From Cyclobacterium salsum (GTDB lineage: Bacteria; Bacteroidota; Bacteroidia; Cytophagales; Cyclobacteriaceae): 64,000 nucleotides of DNA. The first letter of the stretch is position 1, and each line of letters begins with the position of its first letter. A program made the translations under genes and the position numbers. A model generated the notes under the pieces. It had not been told where the DNA came from and made no database searches. It worked only from the letters and a program-made list of their open reading frames with translations. Shown here one piece after another: positions 16,288 through 25,433 of the stretch. The DNA is taken from contig NZ_WNKG01000003.1 in NCBI RefSeq assembly GCF_010119245.1, forward strand, positions 372,001 to 436,000, in the 5' to 3' direction.

Positions 16288-19266
16288 ATGATTGCCAGAA
16301 AACTCATAATAGCGTTTGCTCTCGTATTTTCCAGTATAAGTCTGATTGGACAAAGCCTGGAAGAGTCCTTTCGAACCCCGCCCGATTCAGTAAAACCATG
16401 GGTTTTTTGGTTCTGGATAAATGGCAATATCAGTCAAGAAGGCATTACCAAAGACCTTGAGGCCATGAAAGAAGTTGGTATTAACGGTGTGATTTGGATG
16501 GAGGTAAGCGGACCCTGGTGGGCACCAGAGGGAAAGATTGAAGCAGGCAGTGCAGCCTGGCACGAGGCAATGCAATGGGCGATAACAGAAGCAGACAGAT
16601 TGGAAATGGAGTTTGCCCTCACCGTGGACTTTGGATATGGTGCCGGAGGGCCTCATATCACCCCTGATATTTCTATACAAAAACTGGTTTGGAGCCAAAC
16701 CGAAGTGCAGGGGGGCAAAAAGTTAAATCTGCAAATAGAAAAACCTAAAATTGATAAAACACTTGAACCTGTTTGGTTGCGCCCGGGGCAGGAAATGAAT
16801 CCTGAAGTAACCAACGCTGTAGACAGTATAGACTCCTACAGGGATATTTCCGTATTTGCAATCCCTACTGCCAAACTCAAAAAATCCACTCTTATTCCCG
16901 AAAATGAAAAAGAGAAAATAGCAGAGAAATTGAGAAATGTACCGGGGCTTAAAGACGTACAAAACGATCCTCTGATGGCCTGGGACGGACGAGGTTGGAA
17001 AACACACCTACCCCCGATGGCCTTTAATGCTGAATTGTCGGCATTGCAAGAAGCTGAGACCATCAATCTATCGGAGCATATGGATGCAAACGGGAAGCTG
17101 GTGTGGGATACTCCCGAGGGAGACTGGACTATTGTCAGGCTGGGCTATGCAAGCAATTACCATATCACAAGGCCATCGCCCCGTCTCGCTGTAGGGTTGG
17201 AAAGCGACAGGCTGCATCCGAGAGGCATCAATACCCACTTTGAGCACCGGCTGCAACCCATCATCGAAGCTGCCGGAGAAAAGGCCGGGAGGACATTAAA
17301 GTACATACATATTGATAGTTGGGAGGCTGGCGGACAGAACTGGACATTGGGTTTTGAAGAAGAATTCAGGAAAAGAAGAGGATACAGTATTACGCCATGG
17401 TTGCCCGTGTTAACTGGCCATGCGGTAGATAACAGACAAAAGACAGAGGGCTTTTTATGGGATTTGCGCAAAACGGTGAGTGAAGTTACTTTAGACAATT
17501 ATATCGTCAGACTGAAAGAACTCATTGCTCCTTATGGAATGAAAAATTCCAATGAGCCTTACGGCAGAATAGGTATAAACAGCCTAGAATATGCGACAAA
17601 CAGTGATTTTATGATTGCAGAGTTTTGGACGGAAAGGGAAATAATAGACAAATTCCCGACCTTTTCGGATTACTGGTACCATTCCATGAAAGGACTGGCT
17701 TCTGTGGCCAATACTTACGGAAAAACACGGGTCGGGGCAGAGGCCTTCACGGGCTCAAGGGGCTGGGTTGACCATCCCTACCTGATAAAGGGAATGGGGG
17801 ATGAAGCATTTGGCCAGGGTATAAACCATTATATTTATCACCTATACGCACATCAGGCTTATGACAATATGAAGCCGGGGCTGACTCATCGCAGATGGGG
17901 ACAACATATCAACAGGTATCAAACCTGGTGGAACATGAGCAAACCTTATTTCGATTATGTGGCAAGATGCCAGGCACTTTTACAGAAAGGCAGAAGGGTT
18001 GTCGATGTTGCGTATATGTATTACGAAGGAGCTCCGCTCAATTTTAATAACATCAACTTTTCATTGCCTTTTGGGTATGACTATGATTTCTGTACTTCTG
18101 AGACCATAGAACGGATGACGGTTAGAGATGGAATAATTCATTTACCAAACGGAGTTTCTTACAACTATTTGGTCCTGCCCAGCTCTGACAGGCTATCCCT
18201 TCCGTTAATAAGAACGGTACAAACCCTAAAGAAAGCCGGTGCTAACGTTTATTTGCAGCAACCCGTGGCCGGAACACCGGGCTTGGAAGGTTACCCCGAA
18301 GCTGATCAGCAAGTGAAAGCCATTGCCGAAAATTGGAAAATCCTTCCTGAGGGAGGTTGGGAAAGCGTTTTTAGTTCGGATAAAACCTTGCCTGATTTTG
18401 AGGGCGACAGCCTCAGGTGGATACATCGTCAAACCGATGAAAATGAATTTTACTTTGTCGCAAATACCAAGCCCGAAGAAATGAGGCGCACCTGCATTTT
18501 CAGGACAAAAAAGAAAGTGGTGGAGTTATGGAATCCCGAAACGGGGGAGATATTTAAAATAGAAACAACACAAAGAAAAGACGGTCGGACGGAAGTTGAT
18601 TTACAGTTTGAACCCTCACAAAGTTGGTTTATTGTTTTTAAAGACAAACCAAGCAACCAAATAGCGGTAAAACGTCCCTTCATGGAATGGGAAGCAGTGA
18701 AAGAGATAGTGGGAACGTGGGACCTGGAATTTGATAAAGATTGGGGGCCAGCAGAAAAACAGACCTTTGGAGAGTTAAAATCTTGGTCTGAGAGTTCCAA
18801 TGAGCTGGTAAAATATTATTCGGGCACGGCAACCTATCGAAAAGAATTTAATATTTCAGATGCAACCATTAAAAGATTGAAAGAAATTAAAGGATCAACG
18901 GTTGGGTTGGATTTGGGTAGAGTTGAAGTAGTGGCCAAGATAAAGTTAAACGGAGAAGATTGCGGCATAGTTTGGAAACCGCCCTTTAGGGTTGATATAA
19001 CCAAAGCGATCAAAACGGGCACTAATAAACTGGAAATAGAAGTGGTCAATACCTGGGTGAACCGTATGATTGGGGATGAGCAGCTACCCCTGGATGCGGA
19101 ATGGAAAGATTGGGAAACACTTGTTGAATGGCCCGATTGGTTTAAACAAGGAGAGAAAAGTCCGACAGGCAGATATACATTCACCACGGCAAGGCATTAT
19201 CAAAAAGATAGTCCGCTTATGCCTTCGGGACTGCTTGGTCCGGTAAGGATCATGTCTGGAAAATGA
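16288..19266 (+). CDS. GH106-type alpha-L-rhamnosidase, copy 1
   Basis: I place the start at ATG 16288 (MIARKLIIAF), which gives a clean signal peptide ending at about residue 22; the frame also opens with a TTG at 16258. The protein shows the GH106 N-terminal wording PWVFWFWINGNISQEGITKD and LEAMKEVGINGVIWME, the central IDSWEAGGQNWT segment, and a C-terminal galactose-binding-like sandwich (YYSGTATYRKEFNI, LDLGRVEV) ending SGLLGPVRI. GH106 enzymes release alpha-L-rhamnose from pectin (RG-I/RG-II) or bacterial polysaccharides. It is followed after 27 bases by the isomerase-family gene, suggesting one transcript. Confidence 0.85.
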   Translation: MIARKLIIAFALVFSSISLIGQSLEESFRTPPDSVKPWVFWFWINGNISQEGITKDLEAMKEVGINGVIWMEVSGPWWAPEGKIEAGSAAWHEAMQWAITEADRLEMEFALTVDFGYGAGGPHITPDISIQKLVWSQTEVQGGKKLNLQIEKPKIDKTLEPVWLRPGQEMNPEVTNAVDSIDSYRDISVFAIPTAKLKKSTLIPENEKEKIAEKLRNVPGLKDVQNDPLMAWDGRGWKTHLPPMAFNAELSALQEAETINLSEHMDANGKLVWDTPEGDWTIVRLGYASNYHITRPSPRLAVGLESDRLHPRGINTHFEHRLQPIIEAAGEKAGRTLKYIHIDSWEAGGQNWTLGFEEEFRKRRGYSITPWLPVLTGHAVDNRQKTEGFLWDLRKTVSEVTLDNYIVRLKELIAPYGMKNSNEPYGRIGINSLEYATNSDFMIAEFWTEREIIDKFPTFSDYWYHSMKGLASVANTYGKTRVGAEAFTGSRGWVDHPYLIKGMGDEAFGQGINHYIYHLYAHQAYDNMKPGLTHRRWGQHINRYQTWWNMSKPYFDYVARCQALLQKGRRVVDVAYMYYEGAPLNFNNINFSLPFGYDYDFCTSETIERMTVRDGIIHLPNGVSYNYLVLPSSDRLSLPLIRTVQTLKKAGANVYLQQPVAGTPGLEGYPEADQQVKAIAENWKILPEGGWESVFSSDKTLPDFEGDSLRWIHRQTDENEFYFVANTKPEEMRRTCIFRTKKKVVELWNPETGEIFKIETTQRKDGRTEVDLQFEPSQSWFIVFKDKPSNQIAVKRPFMEWEAVKEIVGTWDLEFDKDWGPAEKQTFGELKSWSESSNELVKYYSGTATYRKEFNISDATIKRLKEIKGSTVGLDLGRVEVVAKIKLNGEDCGIVWKPPFRVDITKAIKTGTNKLEIEVVNTWVNRMIGDEQLPLDAEWKDWETLVEWPDWFKQGEKSPTGRYTFTTARHYQKDSPLMPSGLLGPVRIMSGK

Positions 19267-19293
19267 TGTTTTCAACATTTTAAATAATCAAAT

Positions 19294-20706
19294 ATGATAA
19301 AAGTGGGACTCTTTGGAATAGGATTAGACACCTACTGGCCACAATTTGAGGGATTGCTCGACAACTTGAATGGATATCAGCAGCACATCAAAAACCAAAT
19401 AGCCGGTTTTGGAGTAGAAGTCATCGATGCCGGAATGGTGGATAATCCTGAAAAAGCGCGCGAAGCGGCTCAGTTGCTAAAGAAAGAGGATGTAGAAATT
19501 GTTTTTTTGTATGTTTCTACCTATGCTTTATCCTCAACCGTATTACCCATAGCGCAAAAGGTAAAGGCATCGATCGTAATTTTAAATCTTCAACCCGTAC
19601 CGCAGTTAGATTACGAAAATTTCAATGCGCTCAACGACCGGGGCAAAATGACCGGCGTTTGGCTGGAACATTGTCAGGCCTGTTCAGTCCCTGAAATTGC
19701 AAGCGTGTTTAACCGGTCCGGCATCCCATACGATATTGTGACCGGATATTTAAAAGAGGAGCAAGCCTGGTCGGAAATAAAAGCGTGGACAGAGGCAGCA
19801 GGTGTTGCCGCTAGTATGAGAAACAACCGGCTTGGTGTTCTTGGGCATTACTACGGTGGAATGTTGGATGTGTATACCGACCTGACAAAACAAAGCACCG
19901 TATTCGGCACGCACATAGAAATGCTGGAGATGTGTGAATTAAAAAAATACCGGGATGCAGTTACAGACGATGAGGTGCGCTCAAAGATAGAAGAATTTAA
20001 AAACGAATTTGAGATCTCCCCTGAGTGTGAAGAAGGTGAGATTGAAAGGGCTGCGAGAACATCGTTGGCAGTTGATAAGTTGGTTGAAACTCATACCCTT
20101 GGGGCGATGGCTTACTACTACGAAGGCGAATCCGGAAACGAATACGAAAATATAGTAACCTCGGTAATTGCTGGCAATACCTTATTAACCGGGAAAAACA
20201 TACCGATTGCGGGAGAATGTGAGGTAAAAAATGCTCAGGCCATGAAAGTAATGGCTGAATTTGGTGCAGGAGGCTCCTTTTCTGAATTCTACCTGATGGA
20301 TTTTAAAGATGATGCCATCTATCTGGGGCACGATGGTCCTGCTCATCCCGCTATTGCCGAGGAAAAAGTAAAGCTGGTTCCACTACCTGTTTATCATGGC
20401 AAGCCCGGGAAGGGGTTGTCCATTCAAATGAATGTAAAGAACGGCCCGGTGACTTTACTCTCTGTGGTGGAAGGAAAAGAGGGTTTATTCCTATTAACCG
20501 CAGAAGGGGAATCAGTTCCGGGGCCAGTATTGCAAATCGGAAATACCAATAGCCGCTATAAATTCCCAATTGGCGCTAAAGCGTTTATGAATCAATGGTC
20601 GAAACAGGGACCTGCGCACCATTGTGCGATTGGACTTGGGCATATTGCTGATAAAATTGAAAAATTGGGTCAACTATTGAATATTGATGTGGTAAAAATT
20701 GGTTAA
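19294..20706 (+). CDS. L-arabinose/L-fucose isomerase-family protein
   Basis: The 470-residue cytosolic protein has no signal peptide. Candidate metal ligands resemble the AraA arrangement: Glu in YYYEGES (about 277-279), Glu308 in AGECEVKN, His346 in LGHDGP and His442/443 in GPAHHCAIGLGH. AraA and FucI relatives interconvert aldoses and ketoses with Mn2+. In an operon between two rhamnosidases and near a rhamnose symporter, the obvious candidate substrate is L-rhamnose or a related 6-deoxy sugar, in the place normally taken by RhaA. The substrate is inference; the family call is firmer. Confidence 0.75.
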   Translation: MIKVGLFGIGLDTYWPQFEGLLDNLNGYQQHIKNQIAGFGVEVIDAGMVDNPEKAREAAQLLKKEDVEIVFLYVSTYALSSTVLPIAQKVKASIVILNLQPVPQLDYENFNALNDRGKMTGVWLEHCQACSVPEIASVFNRSGIPYDIVTGYLKEEQAWSEIKAWTEAAGVAASMRNNRLGVLGHYYGGMLDVYTDLTKQSTVFGTHIEMLEMCELKKYRDAVTDDEVRSKIEEFKNEFEISPECEEGEIERAARTSLAVDKLVETHTLGAMAYYYEGESGNEYENIVTSVIAGNTLLTGKNIPIAGECEVKNAQAMKVMAEFGAGGSFSEFYLMDFKDDAIYLGHDGPAHPAIAEEKVKLVPLPVYHGKPGKGLSIQMNVKNGPVTLLSVVEGKEGLFLLTAEGESVPGPVLQIGNTNSRYKFPIGAKAFMNQWSKQGPAHHCAIGLGHIADKIEKLGQLLNIDVVKIG

Positions 20707-20724
20707 CCATTGCCTTAAATCCAC

Positions 20725-20791
20725 AAACCTTCCAGGTTTTGTTGAAAATCAACTAGTCTTTCAAATTAAACGAGCGAAACCTGGAAGGTTT
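20725..20791. repeat. Long hairpin related to the ACCTGCCAGGT family
   Basis: Arms AAACCTTCCAGGTTT at 20725-20739 and AAACCTGGAAGGTTT at 20777-20791 are exact reverse complements around 37 bases that themselves contain GTTGAAAATCAAC. TTTATTTCATT follows, so it may also terminate the isomerase transcript. Confidence 0.65.
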
Positions 20792-20871
20792 TATTTCATT
20801 TATGATCAACTGATGGCAGGAAAGACCTTTCGATTTTAGGTATTACATTAAACAATATAAAAAGTAAGACT

Positions 20872-23820
20872 ATGAAACGTTTAAGTGCATATTACATATT
20901 CATTTTACTTTTATTTTCTTTAAATGCTTTATGTCAAAACAATAATTCGAACAGATCTCCAAACAAAACATATGAATATTTAGCAACCAATTTTCAAAAT
21001 CCGGAATCCAACTACGGAGTAAACTGTTGGTGGTGGTGGCTCAATGGGAATGTAACTAAAGCGGCTATCACAAAAGATTTGGAAGCCATGAAGTCTAAAA
21101 ACTTCCAGGGAGCAATGGTTTTTGATGCTGGGGGGCACAATCAAAGAGGAAATCATGATATCCCGGCAGGTCCTTTGTTTGGTTCGGATGAATGGAACGA
21201 ACTGTTTGTTTTTGCCCTGGACGAAGCCAAAAGACTTGGACTGGAAATAGGGTTTAATATCCAAAGCGGTTGGAATTTGGGTGGACCAAGGGTACCGCCT
21301 CAACATACGGCAAAACAAATTACGTATTCCGAAACAAGTACCTCGGGCGACAAAGAAGTTTCGTTAACTTTGGATTTGCCACAAACAAGGAACGATTATT
21401 ACCGGGACATCGCCGTCCTGGCGTTTCCCATCAGTAATGCTCAAAAAACAAATGAGGTCATTACCAACCTCGATCTGAAACTGGGATATCACGAATTGGG
21501 AGGTTCCGCCCCCGATACCCGTTTTTTACTGACCAACTCATCTGCGCAGGGCAGGAATGCTGCAAACAACAAGAGCTACCTGATATCAACGCAGGATATA
21601 CTGGATATTTCCGCTCAAATGGATGCAAATGGCCACTTGAACTGGAACGCCCCCATTGGAGATTGGCGTATTTTACGCATTGGCTACACCAATACGGATT
21701 CCCATGTTTCCACTTCAAGTGGAGATTGGCAGGGCAATGTGTTGGATTATATGAGCAAAGAAGCTTTTAAATTTTACTGGGAGGATGTAGTGGATCCTAT
21801 TTTCGATGCTGCCGGAGATCATGTGGGTACCACACTGAAATACATGGAAACCGATAGCTGGGAATGTGGCGGAATGAACTGGACGGATAATTTTGCAGAA
21901 GAATTCATACAATACCGGGGATATGATTTAAAAAAATACTTACCCATTGTGGCTGGTTATGTTGTTGATGACATTCAAACTTCGAATGCCTTTCTGGCTG
22001 ATTTTAGAAAAACGCTGGGCGACCTGGTAGGCTATAACCACTACGCCGTATTTCAGAAATATGCACACAAATACAACATGGGCATTCAGCCGGAGTCGGC
22101 CGGCCCTCATGCCGGTCCACTGGATGGTATAAAAAACTACGGATTCAGCGATATTGTGATGAGTGAATTCTGGTCGCCATCGCCACATCGGCCAAAACCT
22201 GAAAACCGCTTTTTCTTAAAACAGGCCTCATCTGCAGCCCACATCTATGGAAAAAAAATAGTTGGTGCAGAATCGTTTACCACCATTGGCCCGCACTGGA
22301 ACGATGAATTGTGGCACGACCAGAAATCATCCTTCGATCACGAAATAGCTGCCGGTCTGAATCGGATGTATTTTCATACCTTCACCAGTTCGCCTCCCGA
22401 AATGGGTTTGCCTGGTCAGGAATATTTTGCCGGTACACACGTAAATCCACAGGTTACCTGGTGGGAGCAATCCGGACCTTTTATCGATTATATGCACCGC
22501 ACCCAATCAGTTGTGCAGGAAGGTAAGTTTGTGGCAGATGTTCTTTATTATTATGGCGACCATGTCCCCAATGTTTTCCCGTATAAACATGCTGACCCGG
22601 CAGGCGCCATGCCCGGTTTTGATTACGATGTGACCGATGAAAATATATTTCTGCAACTAAAAGTGACAGATGGAAAAATTGTCGTTCCAGGTGGAGTAAA
22701 CTACCGTGTTCTGGTACTACCCGACCATAAAGTTTTATCAATGGAGGTATTGGAAAAAGTAGAAGCGTTGTTGCAAAATGGTGCGACGATCCTAGGATAT
22801 AAACCCGAAAAATTGGCGAGTTTGGTTGGAGGACCAGAAACTCAAAAGAAGTTTAACGAATTGGCTGATATAATCTGGGGAGACGAAACTCAGGAAAGAG
22901 GAGTAAAAGAATTTAGCAATGGAACTGTTGCCTGGGGAATGACGGCAAGAGAATATCTTTTGTCGAGAAATATACCCGTAGATTTTGATATTCTGGAAAA
23001 TGATAGCAAAACCGATTTTGATTACATTCATTATACGGTTGGAGAAAGCGAGGTCTATTTTGTAACCAACCAAACAACCGAAAGACAACTAATAAATGCC
23101 TGTTTTCGGGTATCGGGGAAACAACCTGAACTGTGGAATGCATTAACCGGAGAAATTCGGGAAGCCAACGCTTTTACCCAAAAAGAAGGATTAACAACGG
23201 TTCCACTGACTTTAGAGCCTTATGGAGCAATCATGGTGGTATTCAATACTGAAATTTATGATAGTAAGACCGGCGGAGCAACTCGAAATTATCCTGTTTT
23301 TGAAACGCTGAAAGAAATCAGCGGAGAATGGACCGTCCATTTCGATCCAGTGTGGGGTGGTCCGGGGACTGTGACTTTTCCTGAATTAATGGATTGGTCG
23401 CAACATTCCGAAGAAGGGATCCAATATTATTCAGGTACTGCGGTTTATGATAAAACATTCAATATTGATTTTGATCCACAACAGGATAAGCAGTACTATT
23501 TGCAGCTTGGAAGCGTAAAAGATGTGGGAATCGCTGAGGTGAAAATAAATGGAAAAGACAAGGACATTGTCTGGACATCTCCATTCCGGGTAGAAATAAG
23601 CGATGAATTACAAAAAGGCGAAAACACCCTTGAAATTAGAGTGGTGAATTCCTGGTACAATCGCGTAGCCGGAGACCAGACTTTTCCCGACAAAAAGCAA
23701 TACACTTCCACCAACATCGATTTGAAACATGATTATCGGGGCAGGCCGATTGAAGAAATACCATTGGAACCATCAGGTTTATTGGGGCCGGTTACTGTTT
23801 TAGGGGCAGAAGTTTTCTAG
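20872..23820 (+). CDS. GH106-type alpha-L-rhamnosidase, copy 2
   Basis: The 982 residues have a signal peptide (MKRLSAYYIFILLLFSLNAL, CQ) and the same layout as copy 1: NCWWWWLNGNVTKAAITKD and LEAMKSKNFQGAMVFD, METDSWECGGMNWT in the centre, YYSGTAVYDKTFNI in the C-terminal sandwich and SGLLGPVTVLG at the end. The aromatic tract WWWW replaces FWFW of copy 1, and the two are clearly diverged rather than recent duplicates. Different linkage or aglycone specificity within one glycan is likely. Export is expected, to periplasm or surface. Confidence 0.85.
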   Translation: MKRLSAYYIFILLLFSLNALCQNNNSNRSPNKTYEYLATNFQNPESNYGVNCWWWWLNGNVTKAAITKDLEAMKSKNFQGAMVFDAGGHNQRGNHDIPAGPLFGSDEWNELFVFALDEAKRLGLEIGFNIQSGWNLGGPRVPPQHTAKQITYSETSTSGDKEVSLTLDLPQTRNDYYRDIAVLAFPISNAQKTNEVITNLDLKLGYHELGGSAPDTRFLLTNSSAQGRNAANNKSYLISTQDILDISAQMDANGHLNWNAPIGDWRILRIGYTNTDSHVSTSSGDWQGNVLDYMSKEAFKFYWEDVVDPIFDAAGDHVGTTLKYMETDSWECGGMNWTDNFAEEFIQYRGYDLKKYLPIVAGYVVDDIQTSNAFLADFRKTLGDLVGYNHYAVFQKYAHKYNMGIQPESAGPHAGPLDGIKNYGFSDIVMSEFWSPSPHRPKPENRFFLKQASSAAHIYGKKIVGAESFTTIGPHWNDELWHDQKSSFDHEIAAGLNRMYFHTFTSSPPEMGLPGQEYFAGTHVNPQVTWWEQSGPFIDYMHRTQSVVQEGKFVADVLYYYGDHVPNVFPYKHADPAGAMPGFDYDVTDENIFLQLKVTDGKIVVPGGVNYRVLVLPDHKVLSMEVLEKVEALLQNGATILGYKPEKLASLVGGPETQKKFNELADIIWGDETQERGVKEFSNGTVAWGMTAREYLLSRNIPVDFDILENDSKTDFDYIHYTVGESEVYFVTNQTTERQLINACFRVSGKQPELWNALTGEIREANAFTQKEGLTTVPLTLEPYGAIMVVFNTEIYDSKTGGATRNYPVFETLKEISGEWTVHFDPVWGGPGTVTFPELMDWSQHSEEGIQYYSGTAVYDKTFNIDFDPQQDKQYYLQLGSVKDVGIAEVKINGKDKDIVWTSPFRVEISDELQKGENTLEIRVVNSWYNRVAGDQTFPDKKQYTSTNIDLKHDYRGRPIEEIPLEPSGLLGPVTVLGAEVF

Positions 23821-24002
23821 TTGCTATTTTGACTTTAGTTGACACCGGGATATAAGCTAAACTGCAATATGCAACTTGAAAGGTCAAATAATGAAAAAAA
23901 AATTCAAAGCATGCATTTAAATGATTTAAAAGGTGGACTATTTTCACAATTAGGGGTTAAATGAATTTCTAAACAAAAATTAAGACAAAACATAATTAAT
24001 CA

Positions 24003-25055
24003 ATGCAAGCAATTTTTGGAATAATTTATCACTCAATTGGCGGATTTGCCGCCGGCAGTTTTTACATGCCCTTCAACAAAGTAAAAAGTTGGGCTTGGGA
24101 AAGTTACTGGATCGTTGGCGGCCTTTTTTCATGGATAATTGTGCCTCCGCTGGCAGCCTGGCTTACAGTGCCTGGTTTTGCTGAAATTATTGGTAATTCA
24201 TCAATGAGCATTCTTTACATTACTTATTTAATGGGTGTTTTATGGGGAATTGGCGGATTAACCTATGGGCTGGGAATAAGGTACCTGGGCATGTCCTTGG
24301 GTAGTTCGATTGTTTTAGGGTTTACAGCAGCTTTTGGGGCTTTGGTTCCCTCCATATATTACAATTTATATCCTGCTGTAGGAAAAGTTTCATTTACCGA
24401 TATGATTAGCAGTACCGGAGGCCGATTGGTACTATTGGGTGTCCTGCTTTGCTTGACGGGCATTGCTGTTTCCGGAAGGGCTGGTATGATGAAAGAACGG
24501 GAACTATCGGATGAACAAAAAAGAAAAAGTATTAAAGATTTCAGTTTGGTAAAAGGATTGATAATCGCCATTATTTCCGGTATTCTTAGCGCGTTTTTCA
24601 ACTATGGGATTGAGGCAGGAAAACCCCTGGCAAATGCCGCAGTGGAGGCAGGATTTAATCCGCTTTATCAAAACAATGTTAGTTTTGTTGTCATTTTGTG
24701 GGGTGGTTTCACTACCAACTTTATTTGGACCACAATTTTGAGTTTAAAAAACCGTACCTATAGAGATTTTTTCGATAAAACTACACCCTTATTTAATAAT
24801 TATATTTTCGCAGCACTTGCCGGAACGATCTGGTTTTTACAGTTCTTTTTTTACGGTATGGGCGAAAGTAAGCTCGGTAACGGCGCAGGTTCATGGATAC
24901 TACATATGTCAACCATTATCCTAACGGCTAATTTTTGGGGCTTTTACCGAAAAGAGTGGAAAGAAACAACTGCGAAAACGAAGTGGACCATAGTATCAGG
25001 TATTTTTATCATTATTTTGTCGGTTTTTATTGTAGGGATAGGTAGTCATTTGTAA
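24003..25055 (+). CDS. rhaT: RhaT-family L-rhamnose/H+ symporter
   Basis: The 350 residues form about ten membrane helices. The N-terminus (HSIGGFAAGSFYMPFNKVKS, then WAWESYWIVGGLFSWIIVPP) is characteristic of the RhaT branch of the drug/metabolite transporter superfamily. It should bring rhamnose across the inner membrane after release by the GH106 enzymes. The gap to copy 2 of GH106 is 182 bases with no clear terminator, so co-transcription is possible. No rhamnulokinase or aldolase gene follows in this window. Confidence 0.88.
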   Translation: MQAIFGIIYHSIGGFAAGSFYMPFNKVKSWAWESYWIVGGLFSWIIVPPLAAWLTVPGFAEIIGNSSMSILYITYLMGVLWGIGGLTYGLGIRYLGMSLGSSIVLGFTAAFGALVPSIYYNLYPAVGKVSFTDMISSTGGRLVLLGVLLCLTGIAVSGRAGMMKERELSDEQKRKSIKDFSLVKGLIIAIISGILSAFFNYGIEAGKPLANAAVEAGFNPLYQNNVSFVVILWGGFTTNFIWTTILSLKNRTYRDFFDKTTPLFNNYIFAALAGTIWFLQFFFYGMGESKLGNGAGSWILHMSTIILTANFWGFYRKEWKETTAKTKWTIVSGIFIIILSVFIVGIGSHL

Positions 25056-25150
25056 ATTATACTGGCGAAAAGTTTAAGAAAAATAAATTTCACCAGCCAG
25101 TAATTAATGTCAAGCTAAATCCAAAATAGTTTTTGCGGGTTTACTATTAA

Positions 25151-25369
25151 TATGGGCAGAAGCATCGCCTTCAGGTAAGAGCCTATGAATTCCAATTTGA
25201 AGGGAAGCGGTGGTTGGATTTAAAAAGAACAGGTAGGGCCCAGGAAATGGTGATGAAAAATAAGGGTTTGGAAATTGCAGAAGCACATTACCTATGGCCC
25301 ATTTCTCAGCAGGAAACCAATTTTAATGGGGCAATAGATCCTTCAATTGATCAAAATCCCGGTTATTAG
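25151..25369 (+). pseudogene. SusD C-terminal relic
   Basis: An open frame without a proper start, preceded by an in-frame TAA at 25148-25150, encodes the typical end of a SusD protein: VRAYEFQFEGKRWLDLKRTG, then HYLWPISQQE and DQNPGY before TAG at 25367-25369. Only about 65 of some 550 residues remain. It shows that a second susCD pair once lay here and was mostly deleted. Confidence 0.75.
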
Positions 25370-25377
25370 TTTTAATA

Positions 25378-25410
25378 AGACCTGGCAGGTTTTCAAAACC
25401 TGCCAGGTCT
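25378..25410. repeat. Perfect 16-bp hairpin of the ACCTGCCAGGT family
   Basis: AGACCTGGCAGGTTTT (25378-25393), one C, then AAAACCTGCCAGGTCT (25395-25410). The arms are the same sequence as at 4749-4784 in swapped order. It lies 23 bases before the next gene. Confidence 0.75.
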
Positions 25411-25433
25411 AGGTAGTTCAAACCCAACAGAAA

